Assembly: GCA_037102815.1 (NCBI GenBank)
Contig: BTPP01000001.1
Location: 4,551,001 to 4,615,000, forward strand
Direction of reading: 5' to 3'
DNA: 64,000 bases
From: Neurospora intermedia
Taxonomy: Eukaryota; Ascomycota; Sordariomycetes; Sordariales; Sordariaceae
Positions 27,355-38,012 of the stretch are shown here, in pieces. Within the stretch, counting starts at the first letter, position 1, and each line of letters opens with the position of its first letter. A program made the position numbers and the translations under genes. A model generated the notes under the pieces. That model had not been told where the DNA came from. It made no database searches and saw only the letters and a list, made by a program, of their open reading frames with translations.

Positions 27355-28519
27355 ACTGATTCTGAATTGATTGATAATATAGTAAATAGCTATTTTAAGG
27401 AGAAGTTCTATAAGGATTATAAGGCCTTGGTTAGTCGCCCGGCTAATATCCTTCCCTTCCTGTTTAATGCGGTAAGTTTAGTTTTATAATTATTTATAAT
27501 TTGTTTAGGACTAATCTTTAACCTATTTAGGACGGCGAAGTTTAGTTTGCGGCCGGCGAAGTCTTTTGCTGCTTTGTTAGGCCCGGTGGCGCTATGTGTA
27601 CCGATGTTGTACGTTGGACTAATTCCTAATTAGTTTCGAACTAGTTCTGGATTGATATACGATTAATTTGGTTTTGTTTTTAGTACAATTGGGGTAGTAC
27701 TTCGAATTTGAGGAAGTACGTTGCTAAGTATACGGTCGTTGGAGGCACCTTTGCTGTTGTTAAGGGTAGTAGCGTTGGCGGCCCTAATTTGGAGGAAAAT
27801 GAGAGTTTGAAGAGTATGTAATTAATTATGGACTAATTATGGATTGATTTTGGACTTATTTGAGACTAATTCTTTGTAGTTTTTTATTGTGATTTTATGG
27901 CGGGAATTTCCTGCGATGATGATGATGAGTCTAAGACCGGTTTTGGATCGGTCTTGTCGCTGCTTTCTCGCTCGAAGAAGGATAAGGAGTTAGTTAGAAA
28001 GCGTTCGGCCGTTGACGAGGACGACGAGGAGGAGGAGGGCGATAAGGAGGACGATGAGGAGGGTAATACTACCCTCGCTTCCCCGGCTAAGAAGGTTAGA
28101 ATTAATAAGCCGGATGTGCTATATATTAGTAAGTATATTGTAAGTTTTAAACTAATTTTGAACTAATTTTTAATTAATTTTGGATTTATTATTAATTAAT
28201 ATTGTTTAGCCTTCCTATGCGTAAATAAAGTGTATTTTTATTTGGGAGGAGTTCGGAAAGCCGTTGAATGTGGAAATGAAAGGTTGGAAGTGCGTGGGTT
28301 GTACTTATGTAGAGTCCGATAAGTGTAAGCGAAATTGGTTTTGGACTTATCCCCGACCTATTTATGATTAATTTGGAATTAATTTAGGCCCGCCTTTCGA
28401 GCGCCCGGTGGAGGAGGATGATGAGGGTGAGGGTGAGGAGCTATATTCGGTCTGGGACTTTTTTGCCTTCGATGCGAATAAGGAGGACCGTTTGATTACT
28501 ATTCTGGCGGATAAGGAGT
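27355..28519 (+). pseudogene. Broken intron-rich gene of unknown family inside the element
   Basis: Six coding-like segments are separated by five candidate introns: 27472-27530, 27609-27683, 27814-27879, 28140-28209 and 28325-28387 (59-75 bp). All have GT(A/R) donors and TAG acceptors, and each contains two to four copies of the GGACYRGTCC-type motif. The coding parts are far richer in G+C than their introns and show codon structure: a Lys/Tyr-rich start, an aromatic and Gly-rich middle, an acidic Asp/Glu low-complexity block with Lys/Arg patches (about 27,920-28,090), a small cluster of cysteines (about 28,290-28,330), and an acidic C-terminal segment. The frame carries a couple of breaks. 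I do not recognise the family. Confidence 0.6.
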
Positions 28520-30620
28520 AGATAGGTTCTAAACCTATTTGGAACCTATCCTAGATTAATCCTGGGCGTCTAGGTTATATGTGGCCAATTTATTATCAAC
28601 TATACCTGGATTGATAGTAATTATTATAGGTAATAGTTCTAAACCTAAGGGTTATATCTAATTATAAATTTTAATTTGTATTAATAATAAAATTTAATTC
28701 TTAAAAATTAATTTTTAAGTATTTTTAAATATATATAATAAAGGGAAAGCTAATATATAAAGTAAGAAGGTAAATATTTAGAAGTAATTTAGTTTTTAAT
28801 ATAAACTTTTAATTTCAAATTTAAATAATTTATAATAAACGTAAAATAAGATATTATATATTAATAAATATAATACTTATATAGAAGGGTATATAATATT
28901 ATTAAATAATTTTTATAAAGGTTTTTAAAATATAATATATTTACAACTTTTTTATATCGAATTTATTACTTACTATATTTATATATAAAATTAAATATTT
29001 ATCTTATATAAATCTTTAATTAATATTATTATATATATATTTTATTAGTATTGATATAAATATAATCCAAGTAAGTTCCTTTGTAAAGATATATCCTGAA
29101 TCAATCTGGGATTAATTCCAAATTAATCTATAATGTAAGTATAGTGTTTAATATACATTAGTGAATTAAATTACTCTTTTAATTATATGAAGGTAATTTC
29201 CCCTTATTGAATAATCTATTTTTAAAATCGATTATTATTTATATATTAAGGTAATAAATAATAATATATTAAATTTCACTTAAAGTGGTTTAAAATTAAT
29301 TAGGGATATATAAGATATTTCTAGTTAAAAAATATTTTTTATTTTTAAAAAAATAAATAAGGTAGTATAGTTTAAATTAAATTAAGATTTATTTTAAGTT
29401 AATTAAAAAGGAGATAGTTATTACTTTATTTTAATAGGAAAAATTATACTCTATACAAATTTCTAACTTATATAGAATTAATTATTAATCTTATTAAAAG
29501 GTAGAGGGTAACCCGTACTAAACTAGTTTTATCCCTATCTAGAATTAATTTAGAAGGTAATTATTACTTTTATGGAAATAACCAAAGGATAATACGTCCC
29601 CGATTAATTCCGGACTTGTCTGGAATTAATTAAGAAGATAACTATTATCTTTATAAAAAGGTGAAAGGTAGTATATCTAGAGTTAGTTCTAAACCTATTC
29701 TATACTGGTTTATAATATACTAATCTCGGCTTTATTTAAAATAATTATTATTCTATAAATATTAAATTTAATATATAATATATTAAATTAGATTCTATAA
29801 GATTCTAATAAAGTATCTTTTATATAATAGTTATAAATTTTATATATTAAACTAAATTTAGTTTTATTATAAATTATATTAGAATATAAGTAGTATTATA
29901 TAAAGATAAATATAAATTAAATAAGAGGGTAAAATATAATATTCTTTAAATTAGTTTAAGACTTTTCTTTAATTAAATTAGAAGATAAAAACTACTTTCT
30001 AAAAAGGTAAAAGTAATATACTTTAAATTACTTACTAATTTAATTAAAATTAATTATAATAATATTTTATAATTCTATAAAGATTTAAGTATTAATATAT
30101 TTAAGATTAATTTTAGACTTGTATAGATTTAGTTGCTGTGATAATTATTCTTTGTATAATATTGTAAAGGGGAAGATATTCCGGACTGGTCTTGGACTGG
30201 TCTTGGATTAGTTGATACGATAGTTGTTATTTTTATAGAAAGGTAAATAGTAATATATTTTGGACTGGTTGTAGATTGATTTAGTTTTAAGTAGAAAGAT
30301 ACGTAATATTTTTTATAATTAGATAATAAGGAGGATACCCCGTATTGGACTTGGATTTATTTAGGATTGATTTGGAGTTGTTTAGGATTAGTTAATATGA
30401 TAGTGATTATTTATATAATAATCTTTGGGTAAAGATAGTCCGGACTAGTTCTGGACCTATCCTGGACTAATTGGTAATATGTCCTAAATAGATAAATATA
30501 ATTATAATTATCAAATTTATTAAAGCTTGATTGAGTATTCTTTCTATTATAAATTACTTTTAGACTAGTCCTAGACCTATTTAGAATTAAATAGAAACTA
30601 ATCCTACTCTAATTTTGTTT
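28520..30620. other. AT-rich stretch of the element with motif clusters only
   Basis: No coding structure is seen. Near-palindromic motif clusters appear at about 28,525, 29,090, 29,590, 30,175, 30,330, 30,430 and 30,565, in otherwise A+T sequence. Confidence 0.55.
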
Positions 30621-30633
30621 GTAGCCTACAAAT

Positions 30634-30805
30634 TTCTGTATTTGCCTTAGCCTTTTTAGTATTAGCTTCGGCTTTCCTAACCTCCGCTTTAGTTATTCTA
30701 GTTTCCGCTTTAACCTTTTTAGCTTCTAATTTTAAGATTTTAAGGCGGTGCTCTTCGTTCTTATAATTAGGATGTATTGCTTTGAGTTCTGGCCGCTTTT
30801 TCTTT
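30634..30805 (-). pseudogene. Lys/Ala/Glu-rich coding-like segment (minus strand)
   Basis: Read on the minus strand this gives a repetitive Lys-Ala-Glu coiled-coil-like stretch with good codon texture and G+C above its surroundings. It is a fragment of a broken gene with unknown boundaries. The pattern could also be a compositional accident. Confidence 0.35.
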
Positions 30806-30859
30806 CTTTATAAGTTTAGGATTAGTTATGGACTGATTTAGGATTGATATTGGACTTAC

Positions 30860-33800
30860 TTGGAAATAATCCTAGATGAAGATGTTGATGCTATTGAAAA
30901 TTGTCCTTCTAGGTTACTCTAAGCTGGTGAAGAATTTAATCCAATTAAAGATGTAGAAGGTGTAGTTAAATTTTAAAAGAATTTATTATTTGAAGAGAAG
31001 TGCGATAGAATTAGTATTTGCGGCGAATCTGCTGTTAGATTGTACGTTGGAATAGTAAGATTAATGATTGAATTCTGTTGTTTCTCTAAGGAGAATTAGT
31101 CCTTGTCCTATAAGGGATTAGTATAGGACTGGTTGAAGATTGATCTAGGAATGGTTAATATACTTAATTTGTTATTTTGAATTTGAAACCCTCTTGCAAA
31201 GCGTTTACTCTTAGATTGTATCTTATAATTAAAATTAATATTAAACTTTGATTTGATTTCTATATATTGTAAAGTAGTTATATCTAACCGAGCGTTACTA
31301 AACGAAATAGAAATTAGTACAAGATTAGTCCAGGATCAATATAGGATGGATCTAGTACCTGTCTATGTATGGTATTAAGTTAACGAAGCGAGTACTCTAA
31401 TTATATGACTGTTGATGTAAAATTTTAATAGTATTAGTATGGGAGCTTATAGTATTTTAATGTTCAAGGGGTATTTTTGAATAGGTTGGATTGAGGCTAG
31501 TTCGAATAGTTGGAGCTATTTTATGTTTTGCCTACTCTTGAATCTGAGTTCGTTCGTTATTTGGTACTAGATTAGTTGTTGTTTTATTACGAATTAGTCT
31601 TGTATCGATCCGAGACCGATCTAGGAAAAGTCTTTGGTAGAAAAGGCTTACTTATAAGCTATTGGTAAGCTAAGGTATAATTATTATAAGTATAGTACTC
31701 TAAGAGATTTATTATCCGTTGCTCCAATTGCTTATTATATTGAGCAAACCTTTGTATACTACGTTCGAAATGTATATAGTATAAACGAACGTTTTGTTGG
31801 GCGTGGTGTAGCTAATTACGGTTATATTCGTTAAGGTTAGAAAGGTAGCTATTAAAGCCTAGATGAATATAGGATTAGTATTAAACCTATCTAAAATTAA
31901 TACTAGATTAGTCGAGGAAGAAACGTAGAATAATACCAGCTATAGCCTTGTAGTTTTGGTTAATGGTAATACTATATAATTTATTCTTGTGGAGGTTTGC
32001 CTAATTTACTTTATAATTATATTGTCTTTGAAAAATATTAAAGACAATTTGGAAAGTATATTAATATATTAATGGAGTATTTGAATTGGTTAGAATTCTT
32101 ACGAGAGGAATAGCTATAAATATATTTCGTATTAGTTTGAGAACTTTTTGAGATCGATTCTAAACCGGTCCGGGATAGATTTATTTATATATTTTGTTGG
32201 ATAGATTCAATATAAGAACCCTAAATTACTTTGCGATTGTCCTTCCTTGAAAGATGTTTATAGTTTATATTTAATTTAAAGGATTTAATTAAATTTCTTC
32301 TAAAGAATTTAATTTGATCTTTGTAAAAGTAAATAATAATAAAGTTCTTGCTATTATTAAAGAAGTGTTGAATGTATTAAAAATGTATTAGTAACTAATT
32401 CTAAACCGGTCTAGGATTTATATCGGACTGGTCTTGGATAGGTTAGGGATATTTATACGATTTGGATTGTACTTGTATTTAACCTACTATTAATATACGA
32501 TTGCAATATTAGAAGAACCAAGCGGCTAATGAATAGTTTTATACTTCTTAATAAGAAATTGTATCCTTTTAATATTATTATAATTTGGGTGTAATTTATT
32601 GAGGGTAAGCTTGTTTTGGTTTGTAAGATATTCTTGAAAGAATGGATTTCGAATAAGTTTAGTTGTGAAAGATAATATTAGTTACGAATTAGTCCGGAAC
32701 CCAATTAGAATTGGTCTAGGATTTGTTATAGATTTATTTTAAGTAATGTTCGGATTTTTAATATGGTTAAGAATATAAGAAATCTCCTTGTGGATTTTCT
32801 TTAGTATTTTAGATAGTGGAGGACGAGGGTAGTAATAAAGACTATAGGAAGTAAAAATAATATAAAGAACGTGCTCTTGATCTAATGGGATAAAGTAGTT
32901 CTATGCCACTTTATAGTTAGTAAAGTGTACTATTTTCCCTTAATTTTAAGGATGGTTAGTACCTAAATATGGATTAGTTTATAATTAGTTTAGGACCGAT
33001 CCGATACTGATCTGGTATAAGTATGTACTATAAAGCTTCCGACGTTGGGTATTTGAAGATTATTTACTATAACTCTCTTTATAGATTACTTCTAATTGTA
33101 TATTTACCCTATCGAAAATAGGCTTTATTAATACCTAAGAAGGATAAAATTTTATAGGGATATACCGATTCTAGTAGCCTTGTGTATTACTCTTCTAGTT
33201 GTTATATTTTAGTGAGTAGATAAGTTGATTATTTTAACGACCTTATTGAGGAATTAGTTAAGGATTGGTTTAGGATTAATATATAATAAATATAATTTAT
33301 AATAAAGTTATACTAAGTAAGGCGGTAATTATTAGTAAGTGTAAGATATCCGGTTTTGTGCTAGTCTTTGATAGATGCTAAAGTATATTTGTAAAGTTAG
33401 TTAGTTATATTAGAATAATAGTATTAGATAGGTCTAGGATGGGTTCGGGACCGGTTTGTGATAGGAAAAGGATGAGTCTTACGATATTGCTTGGTTCCCT
33501 ATTGGGCTATTATTCTTAGCTATCCGAATTCGGGATCCAATTTGGATAGTTTCTTTATCGATCTTATAAGAATTTCTATTCTTGTATAAATTCTAAATAT
33601 GTGAATCTAAATATTTATAATATTTAAGCCCGGTATAATTTAAAATAAAGCGGTAATAAGGAGCCCTATTTAGAAAAATTGAGTTGGTAGACTTTTTGCT
33701 CCCTATTTGTTTGTTATAGTATTGAAGTTGTTAAATTCGTATTAGATTTCTAATTGAGAAAGGATAGGTTTAGGACTGGTATAGGATAAGTCCGAGACTT

Positions 33801-35060
33801 ATCCGGGATGGGTTTAACTTATATCTTGGTACGGTTTTTTAATTAAATTGGGTATTAGAGCTTCTGTATTTATTATATAACTAATTCTACTAATCGATGT
33901 TTCTGGATATTTAGGAAGTATTGATGTATAAATTAACTATTTAATTTCAATTGTTTGTTTAGAACCCTTGCCGTCTGATGATATACGGTATGGGCTAACC
34001 TCGTTAATTTAGTATTATTAAATTAATATTAGTTGAAACCTATCTAGTACTAGTTTTAGATAGGTTCGGAACCGATTGTGAATTAGAAAGTAAATTTATT
34101 GGGCTATGGAGAGTTGGGATTAGCTCTGGTATATTATCTTCGATAATAACCTTATATTGGTTCGCTTCGGTTGTAATAGACTTAAGAAGGGCTTTTTCTT
34201 TAATAGAATTATTCTATTTAATAATAGGAGTAAGTTGGGGATTGGTCTTTAATACGTTTGGTGAAATATTATTAATAGATATAAAAGAGGTGTATGGGTT
34301 GAAGGTAGTTAAAGATATAATGAGGATTGGTTTTAGATTCGTATTGGATTGGTTTTGGATAGGTGTAGTGTGAATAAAAGTGTGCGGATTGTGTAAAATA
34401 TTTAAGGAAAATAAGGAGGAGGGGGGAGGGTGAGAGGGGGTATTATATAAGTAAGAGGTGTTGTATAGATTAGGCCTAGTATAATTCGTTTGTTATTCTA
34501 TAGATTAATTTCTAACTAATCTATAATTAAATTTTAATAGATCCTATATTAATTTTGGACTTAATATAAATATAAATTGAATAGGAATATTCTAATATTA
34601 TTTCTGAACTATTGCTTTTCTTTTATGGGTTGATGAACGGGTAGGGCCTTTTGAGGTTACGGTGTGGTTATTTTGTTTTTGTGTATTGGATTGTGAATTA
34701 GTATTGGATTGGTCCGGAACCTGTTTTGGTTCGATTTTCTTCCGTTTGGTATTTTCTTGCACTTTTCGAGGATGTATTTCTTGAGGATGAATATGATAGT
34801 ATTGCTATATTTTATAAGAAGGTTGCGTATAGCGAGAGGGCGGAGGGCTTGAAATATATTAGAATTGATTTAAAATTAGTTTAGGATAAATTAAGTATTT
34901 ATATAGTTGTATCGGACTTTCTTTACTATAAATAATATAACGAAAGGTGGGTATCCTAACGTTTCTATTCTAGTTATAGTATTGGTGCACCTGCCGTTTT
35001 ATTGCTTCTAGATGAGGCTATGGAAATAATTAGTATATAATTATATATTAGTTATGGATA
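30860..35060 (+). pseudogene. Field of broken coding-like segments split by motif clusters
   Basis: Protein-like stretches of 100-220 bp on the plus strand alternate with 40-70-bp clusters of the near-palindromic motif at a fairly even spacing. Clusters start near 31100, 31315, 31590, 31868, 32120, 32393, 32690, 32955, 33245, 33428, 33770, 34043, 34320, 34500, 34690, 34865 and 35050. Examples of coding texture lie at about 31,640-31,840, 33,475-33,720 and 34,738-34,865. The simplest reading is one or more long, intron-dense, now broken genes whose introns are the clusters. No domain is recognised, so I cannot say whether a transposase is among them. Confidence 0.45.
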
Positions 35061-35209
35061 GACTTAGGATTAATTAATAATTATTTATTTAACCCTTTTT
35101 TGGATTGTTTTTGAAGAAAATTATTTTGAAGATTGGTTGGAATATATTATCCTCTTTGTAATAGTAGAAAGTCTCCGGATTCGTTGTAGTTGGTGTATGT
35201 TTAGAAGTA

Positions 35210-35620
35210 GTAGGATTAGTTCTGGATTGGTCTACCTTTCTAGAGGGTATTGATGGGCTAGGGGTAGTAGGATTTATTGTAGACTAGTCTTAGATAGGTC
35301 TTTTATTAGTACGGAGAGGTAAAGAGTTAGGGGGAGTAGGATTTATATTTATAGAGCGAGCCGGCGAATGGGGGGTAGTAGGATTGGTCGCGGATAAGTT
35401 TTGAACCGGTTTGGTGTTGGTAGAGCGAGGAGGTGAGGCTGAGGTAGTAGGATTGGTCGCGGATAAGTTTTGAACCGGTCTGGTGTTGGTAGAGCGAGGA
35501 GGTGAGGTTGAGGTAGTAGGATTGGTTGTGGATAAGTTTTGAACCGGTTTGGTGTTGGTAGAGCGAGAAGTTGAGGCCGAGGTAGTAGGATTGGTTACGG
35601 ATAAGTCTTGAATTAGTCCG
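35210..35620. repeat. 69-bp tandem repeat
   Basis: Three close copies at 35374-35442, 35443-35511 and 35512-35580, a partial fourth from 35581, and more decayed copies back to about 35,210. The unit is exactly 23 codons and on the minus strand reads as an open Ser/Thr/Pro-rich repeat, so it may be a repeat domain of the minus-strand gene remnant. Confidence 0.88.
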
Positions 35621-36270
35621 GTATCGATTTAAGGAGTTAATAAGTTGCCTCTATAATTGTATAGAATAATTCCTGGGTTTTTAGAGGCGATTGGTAGTTT
35701 AAGGATAGTAAAACTAAAGTTTATAGGGAGAAAATTGTTTAATCGATTAGGGAAGATTGGGAAATTATTTATTTCTTAGTCTAATGGTAGAAGATAATTG
35801 AACTTATCTAAGTCTAATTTATAACTAATTTTGGACTGATCTATAATTAATACTGTATTTTGGTCGAAATTATACAAATAATAGTAGGAAGTAGCTATAA
35901 TTGGAGGCGAATAGTTGTAAGGAGTATTATTATTTAATATAAATTTATAATCGGTTTTGGATTAATCCTCTACTAGTCGTTGGGCGCTTGGGGGTAATAT
36001 ATACTCTCCGTCGTTTATTTCTATCTCTTCTATATCCTTATTACCCTCAACTCCTATTTTTTCTTTTTCTTTTTCTTTTCTTATTATCCTCCTTTAGTTT
36101 TGTTTTTCGATAGTTGCTTTCTTCGGCTCTTCTAGTATTACCTTTCGAGTAAGGAAAGCCTTATAATAGTTGATAAGCGAGTTGTAAAAAGCTATAATGG
36201 ATTAGTTTGTGATTTGTCTGTGACTTATTCGGAATCGATCTTGTACCTTCTGTTTTATAGTCTGTATTGA
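35210..36270 (-). pseudogene. Broken minus-strand coding-like region with 23-residue repeats
   Basis: The minus strand reads as a Lys/Glu-rich segment (about 36,150-35,990) followed downstream by the Ser/Thr/Pro-rich 23-residue tandem repeats (about 35,620-35,210). The codon texture is convincing in parts, but no start or domain is seen and the gene is broken. Motif clusters interrupt it as on the plus strand. Confidence 0.4.
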
Positions 36271-36749
36271 GTATTAACCTATTGCCCTTTTTAGCAACTC
36301 TATTCTCGTTAATAGTATTCTACGTAGTAACTTTATATAGTTTGCCTTCTATATTGAGATAGCGTCTAATATATTTAATAAGTGTACTTCGAGAAGAGAA
36401 TTGTGACTATATTAATTAATAATTAATTTTAAATAAATTAATTTATAAACGCTTAAGTATTTACTATATATTAATAGAGTGCCTTTCTTTTAATGAAAGT
36501 CTGATAGTATACTTTATTGATGTAGATTATTAGTTTTCTGTTTTAAAAATTTGCGGTTGAAATCTATTAGGGATTGGTTCGGGATTAGTTTAGGATTAGA
36601 TATGGATTAGAATTTATTTTATTAGTTTCGAATAGAGGAAGACCCTTTAATCTTTTACTATTAGTATTTTTAAAGTAGTGTTTGAAGGTATTTGATTGTT
36701 GGTACTTTGTTGGTATGGTAGGTAGAAGTAATAGGTAGTGAGAAAGAAA

Positions 36750-36957
36750 GATGAAGAAAGGATGATAAAGAGATGGGTTTTGGATTTGTTTTGGATTTGT
36801 CTTGGACCGAACTTGAAAGATGAAGAAAGAATGAAAAAAGGGATGGGCTTTGGATTTGTTTCGGATTAATCTTGAATTGAATTTGAAAGATGAAGAAAGG
36901 ATGATAAAGAGATGGGCTTTGGATTTGTTTCGGATTAGTTTTGGATTGAACTTGGAA
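36750..36957. repeat. Second 69/70-bp tandem repeat
   Basis: Three copies, 36750-36818, 36819-36888 and 36889-36957, each starting GATGAAGAAAG and containing the GGATTTGT/GGATTAGT form of the short motif. An open frame on the minus strand across it is a by-product of the repeat. Confidence 0.88.
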
Positions 36958-37401
36958 GAGTATGAAAGAGATGGTGAGAAGAGTAAAGAAATATCCTGGT
37001 TTAGTCGGCAATCGGTCTTGAATTTATATATACTTTATTTTATTTATTGGGTATAGTAACTAAGTAGAGATTTATCCAAGGTTAGTACAATTATTTCGGT
37101 TTGTTTGTATGTTTGTTTACTCTAGTGAATTGTAGTATAAAAAAGCAAATTTACGAAAAATTTATACTAGATAGATCTTAAACCTGTCCCGAACTAGTCT
37201 AGAATATATTATGAACCGATGTATATATAATGCAATATGAATATCGAAATTGAGGTGAGGATTCGAATTGAGTGAAGTGTAAATTGTAAATTAGTTTAGG
37301 ATGGATCCTTAATTAGTCTATATAGTGGGTAAGGTTATTCTTTGAGTGTGAATAGTTATTAGAGAAGTATAGTAAGAATATATATTTCTATATACGTTAT
37401 T

Positions 37402-37469
37402 GCGCTCCGATCGTGGTCCGAGGTCTGTCTTAGCGCAGTTTTGGCGCTCCGGTTTTGGTCCGAGGTCAG
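37402..37469. repeat. Subterminal direct repeat in the right end
   Basis: A 26-bp unit starting GCGCTCCG and ending GGTCCGAGGTC(T/A)G occurs at 37402-37427 and again at 37444-37469, the second lying inside the inverted repeat. Such subterminal repeats commonly serve as transposase-binding sites. Confidence 0.75.
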
Positions 37470-37497
37470 ACCCATGTGTGAGGTGATCCGGTAACTC
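37426..37497 (-). repeat. Right terminal inverted repeat
   Basis: Inverted partner of 25631-25702, with an exact 30-bp core at 37459-37488. The outermost bases pair as GAGTTACC against GAGCAACC on the left. Confidence 0.88.
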
Positions 37498-37506
37498 CTG
37501 TGGATC
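37498..37506. repeat. Right target-site duplication (CTGTGGATC)
   Basis: Exact second copy of the 9-bp word at 25622-25630, directly outside the right inverted repeat. Confidence 0.85.
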
Positions 37507-38012
37507 CTCGCCTCACTGCTGTACATGCTGCGTAATACGCAGTACACTACGTAGTGCCGATTCGGCCAGACAGGGCACCAGGTTCTTTTGGAAGGAGAGG
37601 TAGGCCACAATTTACACCAAGGTTGTCCACCCCAATCTGCGGGGAGATTATATTGAGCCAGTCCATTGTTGACTTCGATGCTAACTGATATCATTTCAAT
37701 GTTTAACCATGGGCTGTTTCTCATCAGACGTGCGGACTTGAAAGTAACTTTGATTCTGGGATCGCTACGAGTCCGTGGGATATCATGTCGCCTGTCTTGG
37801 AACAAGCCACTCGCACATCTTCCTTCTCCTTGTCTACAGCCCAGACAAAAAAGAAAAAAAAAGAAAAAAGCATGATGTACATACTTCTAAAAATAAATGT
37901 TTCGCGAATGGTGAAGAAACGCTCCCTCAGAACGCCGCGCCATCCAGGCCGAAGATGACCTTTTCCAAAAGTCTAACTAAAGAGTCAAAAAAGGACTCAA
38001 GCAACGCTCGCT
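37507..38012. other. Unique flank between the element and the lipase gene
   Basis: This has normal base composition and no gene. It includes one copy of the dispersed word ACGCAGTACACTAC (37537-37550) and an A-rich tract near 37,850. Confidence 0.5.

Larger units (their letters stand above)
25631..37497. mobile_element. 11.87-kb TIR DNA transposon-like element, AT-rich, RIP-like
   Basis: The AT-rich block between NTH1 and the lipase gene has defined ends. Both termini start GAGYWACCRGATCACC reading inward, 63 of 72 bases pair between the two ends, and a 9-bp direct repeat flanks the whole. Nine-base duplications with long inverted repeats are typical of Mutator-like elements, so that class is my best guess. 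The interior holds broken, intron-rich coding-like segments on both strands, many clusters of a 10-12-bp near-palindrome, two 69-bp tandem arrays and long A+T runs. On the + strand CpA is nearly absent while TpG is common. No transposase, integrase, polymerase or capsid gene is recognised. It looks broken and inactive. It could instead be a non-autonomous element that captured other genes. Confidence 0.8.

Noticed and set aside
35374-36957. CRISPR-like arrays
   Set aside because: The repeats are head-to-tail tandem units without variable spacers, and the genome is eukaryotic.
36670-37011. Minus-strand open frame of 113 codons in the element
   Set aside because: It is created by the 69/70-bp tandem array plus AT-rich flank; there is no start context, and the protein is just the repeat.
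25760-37380. Mitochondrial DNA insertion as the source of the AT-rich block
   Set aside because: The block has nuclear-type short introns, inverted terminal repeats and a target duplication, and no mitochondrial gene or rRNA is seen.
25760-37380. Polinton or LTR retroelement fossil
   Set aside because: No direct long terminal repeats, no recognisable polymerase, protease, integrase or capsid segment, and the flanking duplication is 9 bp, not 4-6 bp.
25760-37380. Ordinary decayed RIP relic or centromere-like DNA
   Set aside because: It is sharply bounded by paired ends and shows one-strand CpA loss and phased motif clusters, which generic AT-rich heterochromatin does not explain.
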